In this document: positions 36,983 through 46,394 of the stretch, one piece after another
Layout: each line of letters starts with the position of its first letter
How positions within the stretch are numbered: position 1 is the first letter of the stretch
NCBI GenBank assembly: GCA_020634555.1
Contig: JACKBK010000003.1
Span: forward strand, 62,001 to 126,000
Reading direction: 5' to 3'
DNA length: 64,000 nt
Source: Caldilineae bacterium
GTDB lineage: Bacteria; Chloroflexota; Anaerolineae; JAAEKA01
Translations under genes and position numbers: made by a program
The notes under the pieces: generated by a model
The model's input: the letters and a program-made list of their open reading frames with translations, nothing else
What the model was told of the DNA's origin: nothing
Databases searched by the model: none

Positions 36983-38020
36983 TTACTCTTCCGGTTTGCC
37001 TTCGGTGATCCGGCGCTGGGCCATCGTCACGGCAAAGATAATGAAGAACAGGACGATCGCGATAGCCGCGCCGATGCCCATGGCGGTGTTGCGAAAGCCC
37101 TCGCGGTAGACCAGATAAGCGATGGTCAGAGTTGTCTTAGCCGGGCCACCGCTGCTCATCACGTACACTTGGTCGAAGACCTGAAACGTGCCGATCAAGC
37201 CCAGGGTGACCACAAAGAAGGTGGTTGGACGCAACAACGGCAGAGTGATTTTGCGGAAGGCCTGCCAGGCTGTGGCGCCGTCGATAGCGGCCGCCTCATA
37301 GACCTGGAGAGGAACATCCTGCAGCGCTGCCACAAAGATCAACATCATGGTGCCGATGGTGGTCCAGGTGTTCATGATGATGATTGCCAGCAGCGACACA
37401 GCCGGCCCGCTAATCCAGTTCCACAGTGTAACGCCGCCGATTGTTACCGTGGTCATGAAGCTTGGGACGGTCTGCACAGTGATGCCCAATCCGCCCAGAA
37501 TGATGTGAAACAGGCCCCTAGGATCGTTCAGCCACGGCACCGGTGGCCAGAGGCCAAAGGTGATGGTGCTCAGGAAATTGTTGATCACGCCGTCCTTTTG
37601 ATACATCAGCATGAACAGCAGGCTGATAGCGATCGAGGAGGTGATGGAAGGGAAGTAGTAGGAGACGCGGAAAAACTGCTTGAAGCGCAGCCGTTGCTGA
37701 TTGATCACCACCGCCATGACCAACGCCAGAATGGTCTGGGCGGGCACGACAAACAACGCAAAGTAGGTCGTGTTTTTCAGCGCCGTGTAGAAGTCGGTCT
37801 GGGTAATGCCAGACTGGATCAGCACTCTCTTGTAGTTCTCAAGCCCTACGAAGTCCGCTTGCGACGGCGGGCTGATGCCGTTCCAGTTGGTGAAGCTGAC
37901 TACAACAGAGAAGATGATGGGGAGGACAACAAAGATCGCAAAGATCACCAGCGCCGGAACCATGAAGCCCCAGCCGGCGATGGTGTTTTGACGCTCCTGT
38001 TGCTTGATGCCACTTGCCAT
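36983..38020 (-). CDS. Carbohydrate ABC transporter permease (MalF family)
   Basis: 345 residues, six or more helices, EAA loop YEAAAIDGATAWQAFRKITLP. The N-terminus (WGFMVPALVIFAIFVVLP) is that of MalF/UgpA-type permeases. GGAGG lies before the ATG. It is separated from the binding-protein gene by a stem-loop (38074-38148) that should lower permease expression relative to the binding protein. Confidence 0.92.
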   Translation of the reverse strand: MASGIKQQERQNTIAGWGFMVPALVIFAIFVVLPIIFSVVVSFTNWNGISPPSQADFVGLENYKRVLIQSGITQTDFYTALKNTTYFALFVVPAQTILALVMAVVINQQRLRFKQFFRVSYYFPSITSSIAISLLFMLMYQKDGVINNFLSTITFGLWPPVPWLNDPRGLFHIILGGLGITVQTVPSFMTTVTIGGVTLWNWISGPAVSLLAIIIMNTWTTIGTMMLIFVAALQDVPLQVYEAAAIDGATAWQAFRKITLPLLRPTTFFVVTLGLIGTFQVFDQVYVMSSGGPAKTTLTIAYLVYREGFRNTAMGIGAAIAIVLFFIIFAVTMAQRRITEGKPEE

Positions 38021-38073
38021 GGGAAGCCTCCTGAGTCAGGCGCAGATGGGATAAAACTGGGGGAGAACTATTA

Positions 38074-38148
38074 GACAGGGTGACAAAGATGACACAGTGA
38101 CTGGGCCTGAGCTTTCTCCCAGACACTCAGTCACTGTGTTATCCTGTC
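38074..38148 (-). promoter_or_regulatory. Intercistronic stem-loop between binding protein and permeases
   Basis: ACACAGTGACTG pairs with CAGTCACTGTGT and an outer GACAGG pairs with CCTGTC. Such structures commonly stabilise upstream mRNA and attenuate read-through in sugar ABC operons. Confidence 0.65.
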
Positions 38149-38165
38149 AACATGGCTGGCTACTT

Positions 38166-39482
38166 CTAGCGGGACAGAACCTCGTTACCGACTTGTTCTG
38201 CTTCAGCCAGCACTTGTTCTGATGTGGCCAGGCCAGCAAAGACCTGCTGCAAGCCGCTGTTCATAGTATCGAGCACCGCCTGAAAGCCTGAGACGAACTG
38301 CCAGGGATACGAGTAGGAAGCGCCGTCAATGAACGGCTGTTGCTCAGGATACTTCTCAGACCAGGGGCCTTGAAGCGCAGTGCGTGTCGGCATGGCCAAT
38401 CCCAGGCCAGTCCACGCCGCCATTCCCTTGTCCCCAGTTAGGTAGTTGATGAATTTCCACGAGTCGTCCAGGTGCTTGCCGCTGGCCGGCGCTGCATAGC
38501 ACACCGTGAAGGACAGCGTAGCCTGCTGCGCCGGCCCCTTTGGAAGTTGTGATACGCCAAAGGCCAGGTCGGGGAACTGGTCCTTCAGGTAGGACATGAT
38601 CCAGTTGCCTTCGATCACCATAGCTGCCTTGCCCTGGCCAAATGCCTCTCCCGGCCATCCTGTGCTTACGTCCGACGGTTGCGCCGCGTAGCCCTTCTGT
38701 ATCAGACCAGCATAGAAATTCATCGCCGCGAGAGCCTCGGGGCTGTTGATGGTCATCTCCGTGGCGGTGTCGTTGTACACGGTCCCGCCAGCCTGGTAGA
38801 GGAATGCCAGCCAGCGCGCCATGTCAGGTGTGATCACCATGCCATAGACGCCGTTGTCCTTGTCGGTCAGCTTGGAGGCTGCATCCTCCAGATCTTGCCA
38901 CGACCAGTCTGCCGTGGGATACTCGAGGCCCGCAGCATCGAACATGGCTGTGTTGTACTCCAGCGCCAACGTGCTGAAGTCCTTTGGCGGACAATAGAAC
39001 TGACCTTCGGCCACAAAAGCTTCCCGCAAGTTTGGCACAAAGCCGTCGGGGTTTTCGATCTTGTCATTGCCGTTGTCCAGAGCGCCGGCGCCCTGGAAAT
39101 CGAAGAACTTGAAGGCGTCCACGTAGAACGCATCGGGCGGGCTGCCGCCGGCCAGGCTGACCTGCAGCTTGGTGTCGTAGTCAGGCACTTGGCTGAGGAT
39201 CCAATTGGTGCTGGGGTTCTCGGCATTGTACTGGTCAACGATCTGTTGCAGGCGCTCGTTCTCAGCCGGCGAACTGGACCAGCCCATCAGTACCAGGTCG
39301 GTCATGCTGCCGCTCGCAGCCGCTGGGGCCTCGGTCGGCGTCTCGGCGGCCGGCTGTTCTGTTACCGGCTGTTCTGCTGGCGCTGCCGGAGCCGGCGTGG
39401 GTTCAGTAGTACCACCGCAGGCGACCAGCAGCATCGCGGCGACGATCAATAGCGCAAACAGGGTGTAACGCAAGGTTCGCAT
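38166..39482 (-). CDS. Sugar ABC transporter substrate-binding lipoprotein
   Basis: 438 residues. Signal peptide with lipobox LLVACGG, then a Pro/Ala/Glu-rich tether and a family-1 extracellular solute-binding domain (LVLMGWSSSPAENERLQQIV, GKAAMVIEGNWIMSYL, AAPASGKHLDDSWKFINYLTG). It captures an oligosaccharide outside the cell for the two permeases. The linked GH65 phosphorylase suggests a glucose-containing disaccharide. First gene of the importer operon. Confidence 0.92.
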   Translation of the reverse strand: MRTLRYTLFALLIVAAMLLVACGGTTEPTPAPAAPAEQPVTEQPAAETPTEAPAAASGSMTDLVLMGWSSSPAENERLQQIVDQYNAENPSTNWILSQVPDYDTKLQVSLAGGSPPDAFYVDAFKFFDFQGAGALDNGNDKIENPDGFVPNLREAFVAEGQFYCPPKDFSTLALEYNTAMFDAAGLEYPTADWSWQDLEDAASKLTDKDNGVYGMVITPDMARWLAFLYQAGGTVYNDTATEMTINSPEALAAMNFYAGLIQKGYAAQPSDVSTGWPGEAFGQGKAAMVIEGNWIMSYLKDQFPDLAFGVSQLPKGPAQQATLSFTVCYAAPASGKHLDDSWKFINYLTGDKGMAAWTGLGLAMPTRTALQGPWSEKYPEQQPFIDGASYSYPWQFVSGFQAVLDTMNSGLQQVFAGLATSEQVLAEAEQVGNEVLSR

Positions 39483-39796
39483 GGTTCGTTCTCCTCCTTC
39501 GGGAGCAAAATTGAGTCTTGAAACCGGTAGTCGTCAATCCAGAGGACAAAGTCAAAGCAATCGGCGATTGCACACCTCCTGTCAATGCTCGGCCCACCCC
39601 CTTTTGCGAGGAAACGACCATGCCTTTATAATCCAGGTCGTGTCCTGAAAAGGGTGATGTGCCCTTGCGGATGCCGGCTGGATCACTCTGTCGTCCGGGA
39701 AGATGTCTGGAGTGGTCCAGCCGTTGGTTTTTAACTCAAGCTGAGGATTTTTGTTAGCTTGTTGCCTCGAAGCTGTCGGGGTCCCTAGCCCTTAAA
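39483..39796. other. Intergenic region between phosphorylase and importer genes
   Basis: Contains the promoter region of the importer operon and an inverted repeat GGCTGGATCACTC / GAGTGGTCCAGCC (39673-39719, one mismatch). I see no copy of the LacI operator TTAAACGTTTAA here; ACCGGT-centred TTGAAACCGGTAGTC near 39517 is a weak alternative. Confidence 0.4.
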
Positions 39797-42619
39797 CTAT
39801 GGCCGTATGTCAACCGTTTGAAGCTGGCCGCAATGGTAGAACTTGAAGGCCAGCCGGGTCCAGTGACTTGGCAATCTTGGCCGAATCGTCCATGTTCCAT
39901 CGTCAGCCAGGAGCAGACCGCCGAATCCCATCACAACGGCCTGCCACAGCCCACCGGCACTGGCGGCATGGATGCCATCGCCCGCGTTGTGGCGAACGTC
40001 CAGTAGGTCTGCCCGCGCCGCGCGCATGAAGTGCTGATAGGCAGCCTGTGCATCGCCCACACGACAAGCCATAATGGCGCTGATGCTAGGCCCCAGACTG
40101 GAGCCGTGCTCGTGGTCGGTGCGTGGGTTGTAGTAGTCGTAGTTTATCCGCACTTGCTCATCCGTGAACCAGTCGGGCAGCAGGTATTGCAACATCAACA
40201 CGTCAGGCTGCTTCAGAATCTGGGTCTGGGCGCAGCCTTCGATATCCAGCAATGCCTGCATCGATTTGGTGCGGGCAGGATCGCGCAGCATTGCAAAGTC
40301 GGCATCCTCCAGATCAAAATAGCCCGTGAACTGTTCGATGAGACCCGTTGCTGGATCCAGACCAATGTACAGCGCGTCGATCACTTCGCTCCAATGAGCT
40401 AGGCGCTGCGGGCTCAAGTCGAGCGAGTCGCTGAGTTGGTGGTAGCGATCGCCATGCTCACGCCGTAACCATGCCAGCACATCGAGTGCAATCTGCAGGT
40501 GCCACTTGGCCATCGCATTGGTAAAGGCGTTGTCGTCGATGCGGTCGTGATACTCGTCCGGTCCGATGACGTTGTGGAAATGATACTTGCCGTCGTACTC
40601 CAGACGAGCAGCGCTAGCGAAGAAGCAAGCACCGTCCAGCACAATCTCAGCCCCATAATCACGCATCCAGGCGTCATCTCCGGTGACTTTCCAAAACTGC
40701 ATCACGCTGTAAGCAATGTCCGCTGTGATGTGGATCTCGATGTCGCCGGTCCAGATACGAACCAGTTGGGTGGGATCGGCAAAGTGCGGCATCCAGGTTG
40801 GCGTGACCTCGGCACCATCGCCTGCGCTTTCCCATGGGAACTGTGCTCCCTCATAACCGTTGCCGCTCGCCTTCCTGCGGGCGCCGGGAAGGTTGTGGAA
40901 GCGGTAGAGTAGCATATTGCGCGCCACTTCCGGACCAGCGTAGGAGAACATCGGCAGGATGAATATCTCCGTGTCCCAGAACACATGGTGGCGGTATCCA
41001 AAGCCACTCAGAGTCTTGGCGCCAATGCTAGCATGTTCTGTCCAACGCGGCGCCGCGATGACTAGCTGGAAGATGTTGAAGCGCATAGCCAGTTGCGCTT
41101 CGACATCACCCTCGATCATCACGTCCATGTCCTGCCAAACCTGCGACCACGCCAATTCGTTAGCAGTGCGCAGGGCTTCATATCCTGCGGTGGCGGCATT
41201 CTCTGCCTTTTGGCGGGCAACGGCCACTGGATCGTCCGCATCCAGATCGGGAACGATGGCCACGAATTTGTCCAATGTCAGGGTCTGGCCGGCTGCAAGA
41301 CTGGCCCTGAGTTCAACAGCTGGCTGACCATCAGCGTCGTTTGCCGAAGCTGCGACAGAAACATCGGCGGCAACGGACACCTCAGCCGCGACAACCAGAT
41401 TGTGTTGTGTCCCTCTGGTGCTGACGTGCAGCCAGGCCTGCCCATTGTTCTGGCCCTGGGCTACGTGTTGCCAGTGCAGCAAACCAGTGTTTTCCACGTG
41501 TTCGTTAATGCCGGCCCGCAGCCGAACTTCGGCCTCACCCTCGAACATCTTCATCGTTGCTCGCACCACGGCCGTGTGCGGATCAGCAAGGCTGGCGAAA
41601 CGTTCAAAACACAACTCAACTGTCGGGCCACTTTCCCCAGGCTGCCATTGCAAAGTCCGGCTCAACACACCTGTCCGCAGATCGAGCTGACGCTTATAGT
41701 GGCTGACCTGGCCCCTATCCAGGCATAGCCGCTGCCCGTCGAGCCACAGATCGATTCCGGTCCAACGGGGAATGTTGGCAAGTTCTGTGAAGTTGACAGG
41801 CATGTCGTCCCACACACGATGAATGAAGCACGCTGGCATGTCGCCAGGAAAGCCCTCTTCCAGCACACCGCGCACACAGAACGCGCCGTTGCCGATGGTG
41901 AAGATCGTTTCCTTGTGTTGCTGGGTTGGCGGATCGAAAGCGTGCTCAACCACCGTCCAGACGCAGTTCTCCACCCCGGCTAACATATCCGCTAGGGTGA
42001 CGCCAGCTAAACTGTCGTAACGCACATGGGCGTGGCCGACCCGCTCCTGCGGGCCCAGACCGATGGCCCACATGCCCGCTGCCAGCGCTGCGTCGATTCC
42101 AGCCGCGGCGTCCTCCACCACTGCACAGGCTGTCGGCAGCACCTCCAACCTGTCAGCAGCCCAAAGAAACAAGTCGGGAGCCGGTTTGGGATGCTCAACA
42201 CTGTAACCGTCAGCGATCACATCCAGCAGATTGGCGATACCCAGACGATCAATGACCGTTCGGGCGTTCTTGCTGGCCGATCCCAGCGCGGTCTTGATCC
42301 CGACCGCGCGCAGCTGCTGGATAAACTCCACCACCCCGGGCAGCAGATCGGCCGGGGTGACGTCGTCCAGCATGGCAACATAGATGTCGTTCTTGCGGTC
42401 CATCATCGCCGCAATTTCAGTTTCCGTTGCCGTCCGTCTGTTCTCTGCCAGGATGATCTCAAGTGAGGCACGCCGCGAGACGCCGCGCAACTGCTCGTTG
42501 GTCTCCCGGCTAAAGCGCATCCCCTCTTCGTCAGCCATGTGCTGCCAGGAGCGGTAGTGGTATTCGGCTGTGTCGGTGATTACACCATCGAGATCGAAGA
42601 TGACAGCTCGTAGTTCCAT
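39797..42619 (-). CDS. Fused beta-phosphoglucomutase / GH65 disaccharide phosphorylase
   Basis: About 940 residues. N-terminal HAD domain (residues 1-215) with nucleophile DLDGVITDTAEYH and VVEDAAAGIDAALAAGM, a beta-phosphoglucomutase; then a family 65 glycoside phosphorylase (FTIGNGAFCVRGVLEEGFPG, HHVFWDTEIFILPMFSY, catalytic acid Glu in IGPDEYHDRIDDNAFTN, GIHAASAGGLWQAVVMGFGG). Phosphorolysis of maltose, kojibiose, nigerose or trehalose gives beta-glucose-1-phosphate, which the mutase half turns into glucose-6-phosphate in the same chain. The ATG at 42619 has GGAAGG upstream and removes a 16-residue non-family extension. It lies between the importer operon and lacI. Confidence 0.9.
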   Translation of the reverse strand: MELRAVIFDLDGVITDTAEYHYRSWQHMADEEGMRFSRETNEQLRGVSRRASLEIILAENRRTATETEIAAMMDRKNDIYVAMLDDVTPADLLPGVVEFIQQLRAVGIKTALGSASKNARTVIDRLGIANLLDVIADGYSVEHPKPAPDLFLWAADRLEVLPTACAVVEDAAAGIDAALAAGMWAIGLGPQERVGHAHVRYDSLAGVTLADMLAGVENCVWTVVEHAFDPPTQQHKETIFTIGNGAFCVRGVLEEGFPGDMPACFIHRVWDDMPVNFTELANIPRWTGIDLWLDGQRLCLDRGQVSHYKRQLDLRTGVLSRTLQWQPGESGPTVELCFERFASLADPHTAVVRATMKMFEGEAEVRLRAGINEHVENTGLLHWQHVAQGQNNGQAWLHVSTRGTQHNLVVAAEVSVAADVSVAASANDADGQPAVELRASLAAGQTLTLDKFVAIVPDLDADDPVAVARQKAENAATAGYEALRTANELAWSQVWQDMDVMIEGDVEAQLAMRFNIFQLVIAAPRWTEHASIGAKTLSGFGYRHHVFWDTEIFILPMFSYAGPEVARNMLLYRFHNLPGARRKASGNGYEGAQFPWESAGDGAEVTPTWMPHFADPTQLVRIWTGDIEIHITADIAYSVMQFWKVTGDDAWMRDYGAEIVLDGACFFASAARLEYDGKYHFHNVIGPDEYHDRIDDNAFTNAMAKWHLQIALDVLAWLRREHGDRYHQLSDSLDLSPQRLAHWSEVIDALYIGLDPATGLIEQFTGYFDLEDADFAMLRDPARTKSMQALLDIEGCAQTQILKQPDVLMLQYLLPDWFTDEQVRINYDYYNPRTDHEHGSSLGPSISAIMACRVGDAQAAYQHFMRAARADLLDVRHNAGDGIHAASAGGLWQAVVMGFGGLLLADDGTWTIRPRLPSHWTRLAFKFYHCGQLQTVDIRP

Positions 42620-42731
42620 CAAAACCTTCCAAACACTGATGTAGAATCTGCTGGCCGGGAAACCCATTCCGGTGCTAGCACAACTTGAGAACTGGGCATT
42701 TCAAATATCTTGCGTCCCATCCTGAAGCGCA

Positions 42732-43769
42732 TCAGGAGCGGTCTGAATATGGTGTGGCGCTGGAAGCACGCACAACCAGAGTCGGCTGCATCAACACCTG
42801 TCGCTCGCCAATCGGCTGACCGTTGAGTTCATCGATCAACGTGCTAACCAATTGATCGCCGATCTTGTCGACAGGTTGCGCCAGCGATGTTAGCGCCGGA
42901 CGCATGTAACGGGCGATCGGTGCGTCATCGAAGCCAATCACCGCCATATCCCGGCCAACCTCCAGACCGCCGTTCCAGGCAGCATTGAGAACACCCAGAG
43001 CCATCAGATCTGACGAAGCGATAACAGCGCTGGGACGGTGCTCCAGCGGCAGCGCGAGAAGACGCTGCGTTGCGGCGTAGCTTTCTTCGTAGAAGTTGCC
43101 GGCTAACTGGATCCACTCGGTATCAACCGCCAAGCCTGCTTCCTCCATCCCATTCAGGTAACCCTGTAGACGATAGTGGCCGGTCTGTGATTTCTCCGGC
43201 CAGGCCAGAAAAGCAATACGCAGGTGCCCCTGACTCACTAGATGACGGGTTGCTTCCAGAACGCCGGCGGCGCCGTCGACGTCAATCCAGAGAAAATCCC
43301 AGTCCTGGTTGGCGCGGCCAAAAGAAACAAATGGAAAATGATTGCTGACCAGTGCCAGAACGCGTTCGTCGTCAAAGTTGGTGTTGGTGAGAATGAAGCC
43401 GTCGACCTGACCGATCAACATCATTTCTTCGTAGGCTGACAACTCCTGGTGCACATCCATGCTGGGGAAGGCCAGGATACGGTAGTCATGGCGAGCTGCA
43501 GCTTCGGCAATAGACTGCAGAAACTTGTCGACGATTGGATTGAATTGCTCGGTCGGTGTCGGCCGCCAAGAATAACCAATCAGGCGTGTTTCGCTGGCCT
43601 GTAAGTTGCGAGCCGTGATGTTGGCACGGTAACCCAGACGCAATGCTGCCTGACGAACTCGCTCGCGGGTCTCCCCCCCCACACGCCGCGAGTCGTTAAG
43701 CACGTACGACACAGTGGCCGTAGAAACACCTGCTTCTTTAGCTACATCGCGAATAGTAACACTAGGCAT
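42732..43769 (-). CDS. LacI family transcriptional regulator
   Basis: 345 residues: N-terminal helix-turn-helix TIRDVAKEAGVSTATVSYVL plus hinge ARNLQASETRLIGY, and a periplasmic-binding-like sugar domain (DGFILTNTNFDDERV, PSAVIASSDLMALGVL, VIGFDDAPIARYMRPALTS). It probably represses the phosphorylase and importer genes until its sugar appears. Two identical 12-bp palindromes lie just upstream; one ends 4 bases before its own start codon, so it should repress itself. No Shine-Dalgarno site is visible. Confidence 0.92.
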   Translation of the reverse strand: MPSVTIRDVAKEAGVSTATVSYVLNDSRRVGGETRERVRQAALRLGYRANITARNLQASETRLIGYSWRPTPTEQFNPIVDKFLQSIAEAAARHDYRILAFPSMDVHQELSAYEEMMLIGQVDGFILTNTNFDDERVLALVSNHFPFVSFGRANQDWDFLWIDVDGAAGVLEATRHLVSQGHLRIAFLAWPEKSQTGHYRLQGYLNGMEEAGLAVDTEWIQLAGNFYEESYAATQRLLALPLEHRPSAVIASSDLMALGVLNAAWNGGLEVGRDMAVIGFDDAPIARYMRPALTSLAQPVDKIGDQLVSTLIDELNGQPIGERQVLMQPTLVVRASSATPYSDRS

Positions 43770-43772
43770 AAT

Positions 43773-43784
43773 TTAAACGTTTAA
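43773..43784. promoter_or_regulatory. LacI-type operator, proximal copy
   Basis: Perfect palindrome TTAAACGTTTAA with central CG as in LacI-family operators. Confidence 0.8.
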
Positions 43785-43794
43785 CAATGGTTTT

Positions 43795-43825
43795 CAAGAA
43801 AACGCCGCACAGATAAGGCGGCGTT
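43795..43825 (-). terminator. Terminator of glnA between the two operators
   Basis: Minus strand: AACGCCGC, loop CTTATCTGT, GCGGCGTT, then TTCTTG. It lies after the glnA stop. Confidence 0.65.
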
Positions 43826-43838
43826 GGGACGAGGAAAT

Positions 43839-43850
43839 TTAAACGTTTAA
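43839..43850. promoter_or_regulatory. LacI-type operator, distal copy
   Basis: Second TTAAACGTTTAA, centred 66 bp from the first, a spacing near six helical turns that allows a repression loop. Confidence 0.8.
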
Positions 43851-43914
43851 CCTATCTAAGTATACACCTTGCTTCCTGCCTTGTCAACCCCCAAATTTTT
43901 TCTTTTCGCACCGG

Positions 43915-45336
43915 TCATACGTCGAAGTACAACTGCATCTCATACGGATGCGGGCGGTTGCGGACGGGATAATATTCAACGTCGCGCTTGTGGGCGATCC
44001 ACTGCTCCAGCATCTCTTCCGTGAAGACATCACCGGCCAGCAGGAACTCGTGGTCAGCCTCCAGCGCTTCCAGCGCCTCGCGCAGCGAGCCAGGCAGACG
44101 CTTGATTTCATTGCGCCTGTCGCTGCTCCAGCCAAAGATGTCGGCGTCAATGGGACCAAATCCGGCCGCGGTCGGATCGATCTGCCGCCGAATACCGTCC
44201 AGTCCGGCCAGAAGCTGCCCCGCCAGCGCCAGGTAGGGGTTGCAGGTCGCGTCGGGGGGACGGAACTCCATGCGGGCGGTCTCCGGCTGGTCGGCGTATT
44301 TGGGGATGCGCACGGCCGCGCTGCGGTTGCCCAACGAGAAAAAGGCATTGACCGGCGCTTCGTAGCCGGGCACCAGCCGGCGGTAGGAGTTGGTGCTGGG
44401 GTTGGTCAAAGCCAGCAGCGCCGGGCCATGAGCTAGCAGCCCGCCGATGTACCACAAGGCGGTTTGGCTCATGCAGCCATAGCCAGCCGGGTCGAAGAAG
44501 ACGTTCTCGCCACCCTTGAGCAGCATCTGGTGGAAGTGCATCCCGCTGCCGGCCTCGCCGTAGAGCGGCTTGGGCATGAAGGTCACGGTCTTGCGGTGGC
44601 TGTGGGCCGTCATCTTGCTGACGTATTTGACCCACAAAGTCATGTCGCCGGCTGCCAGCAGACCAACCAGCGGTGTTTCGATCTCGCACTGGCCCGGCCC
44701 GCCAACCTCGTGGTGGTGATACTTCACCTCGACGCCCAACGTCTCCAGGTGAATGCTCATCTCGGCGCGCATGTTGTAGAGTTGATCTTTAGGCGGGATG
44801 GCGTGATAGCCGCCGTGCAGCGGGATGTAGTGGCCGTGGCCGCCCTGCGAGCTGTTCCAGTCAGCTTCTTGCGACTCAACCTGGTAACCAGCGCGATTGG
44901 CCTGGTTCTCCCACACCACTTCGTCGAACACGTAGAACTCAAACTCCGGCCCCCAGCGGCTCTCGTCAGCGATGCCGGTCTCGATCAGATACTCCTCGGC
45001 GCGACGGGCGATGTTGCGCGGGTCGTTGGGGAAGACTGCCAACGTGCCCGCCTCGTGCGTGTTGCAGATGAAACTAAGCGTCGGCGCGTCCCAGAACGGA
45101 TCCATGACCCCCGTCGCCAGGTCAGGGATGAGAACCATGTCGCCGGCCTTAACGCTCTTCAATCCGACCGACGAGCCGTCGAAACCGATCCCCTGGGTCA
45201 GCAGAGTCGGCTTGAACTGGCTGGCAGGAATCGTCAGGTGATGCCAGCGTCCCCATAGGTCGCAGAACTTGAGATCAACCATCTGTGCGCCTGATTGGGC
45301 GACAAGCTCACGTGCGTCGTCGAACGTTTGGAACAT
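43915..45336 (-). CDS. glnA: Glutamine synthetase type I
   Basis: 473 residues. Makes glutamine from glutamate, ammonia and ATP. Motifs: GIGFDGSSVGLKS, metal site WGPEFEFYVFD, ATP/Glu site TFMPKPLYGEAGSGMHFHQ, NPSTNSYRRLVPGYEAPVN and RMEFRPPDATCNPYLA. The region where GS I-beta has the adenylylated Tyr (LYDLPPEE) reads ADIFGWSSDRRNEIKRLPGS, so adenylylation control is probably absent. The gene is monocistronic with a terminator after it. Confidence 0.95.
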   Translation of the reverse strand: MFQTFDDARELVAQSGAQMVDLKFCDLWGRWHHLTIPASQFKPTLLTQGIGFDGSSVGLKSVKAGDMVLIPDLATGVMDPFWDAPTLSFICNTHEAGTLAVFPNDPRNIARRAEEYLIETGIADESRWGPEFEFYVFDEVVWENQANRAGYQVESQEADWNSSQGGHGHYIPLHGGYHAIPPKDQLYNMRAEMSIHLETLGVEVKYHHHEVGGPGQCEIETPLVGLLAAGDMTLWVKYVSKMTAHSHRKTVTFMPKPLYGEAGSGMHFHQMLLKGGENVFFDPAGYGCMSQTALWYIGGLLAHGPALLALTNPSTNSYRRLVPGYEAPVNAFFSLGNRSAAVRIPKYADQPETARMEFRPPDATCNPYLALAGQLLAGLDGIRRQIDPTAAGFGPIDADIFGWSSDRRNEIKRLPGSLREALEALEADHEFLLAGDVFTEEMLEQWIAHKRDVEYYPVRNRPHPYEMQLYFDV

Positions 45337-45363
45337 CGCTGTTCTCCTGAATTCGGCAGTGGT

Positions 45364-46152
45364 TTACTTGAGCGCAAATCCTTGCTTGGCCAGCGCTGCC
45401 CGCAGATGGACGCGCTTCGGCCGCGAGACCCGGCGAGCGGAGTGCTCGGTCCAACCGTAATCTTCCGTTTTCACTGCTTGCCCCGCTCCTGGAACGGCTA
45501 CCTGGCGGCGGGTGTAGATGCCAGTTTCGACCATGGCGCGGTCGTAGTCGCGCAGCAACACTTCCTCATCGCCGGCGTCGTACCGTTCCCAGTGCAGCAC
45601 AGCTTCCAGCGGCAGCCGCGGCCGCGGGTGAAACTCGCCCTCCGGCCAGCCCAGCGTCATGCCGCTGATGGGAAACACCAGCCGCGGCAGCTCCAACAGA
45701 TCGATCACCTCCAGGGGGTGGTTGCGGATCGCGCCGATATAGCACATCCCCAGCCCCAGCGATTCGGCTGCCAACGCTGCGGTCTGCATCGCGATAGCAG
45801 CATCGACCGCGGCCAGCAGGAAGTTCTCAGTGTACTCGCTGACCTGGATAAAGCCGCGCGACTCGCTGGCACGCTCCAGCCGCGAGAGGTCAGCGCACCA
45901 CGCCAGAAAGACCGGCGCCTGGATGATGTGCGCCTGGTTGCCGCACAGTTCGGCCAACTGCAACCGCCGTTCCGGATCGGTTACGGCCACGACACTGAAC
46001 ATCTGTAGGTTGGAGGAGGTGGAGCTGCGTTGGCCGGCCGCGACGATGGCTTCCACCGTCGCGCGCGGCACCAAGTCGGGCCGGTAACGGCGTACCGACG
46101 CGTGGCGATAGATCTGCTCGAAGACTTCGTTGTTGTTGCCAGGATCATTCAT
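45364..46152 (-). CDS. NADPH-dependent flavin oxidoreductase (nitroreductase, NfsA-like)
   Basis: About 262 residues of FMN-binding nitroreductase fold: IYRHASVRRYRPDLVPRATV at the N-terminus, GQRSSTSSNLQMFSVVAV for FMN contact, and ESLGLGMCYIGAIRNHPLEV. The C-terminal extension with WTEHSARRVSRPKRVHLR resembles NfsA/FRP-type enzymes that reduce quinones, nitro compounds or free flavin. The start at 46152 matches the family; GGAG is 10 bases upstream. It is divergent from fhs and co-directional with glnA 28 bases downstream. Confidence 0.88.
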   Translation of the reverse strand: MNDPGNNNEVFEQIYRHASVRRYRPDLVPRATVEAIVAAGQRSSTSSNLQMFSVVAVTDPERRLQLAELCGNQAHIIQAPVFLAWCADLSRLERASESRGFIQVSEYTENFLLAAVDAAIAMQTAALAAESLGLGMCYIGAIRNHPLEVIDLLELPRLVFPISGMTLGWPEGEFHPRPRLPLEAVLHWERYDAGDEEVLLRDYDRAMVETGIYTRRQVAVPGAGQAVKTEDYGWTEHSARRVSRPKRVHLRAALAKQGFALK

Positions 46153-46263
46153 AGCTGGCGCACTCCGTCGTAGCTCTGCAACATGGTGGTTCCGGGCCAA
46201 TTCTACCTCAACTCCTGCTTTCCCACAGAATCCGCCAGATGTCGTCAAACATGACCTGCGTCA

Positions 46264-46291
46264 TTGTCGTTTCCGCGAAAAATGGTACAAT
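46264..46291 (+). promoter_or_regulatory. Promoter candidate for fhs
   Basis: TTGTCG, 16-base spacer, TACAAT, about 100 bases before the fhs start. Confidence 0.6.
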
Positions 46292-46394
46292 AGGACACAG
46301 TTTCCGCGCGGACACACCGCCGACACCCTGTCGACCGGCGAAAAGTCATCGACAGCGATTTCCCAAACACTGGACTGCAAAGAAGGAGTCCCCA

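Noticed and set aside
36296..38074. 592-codon plus-strand open frame
   Set aside because: Antisense of both ABC permease genes.
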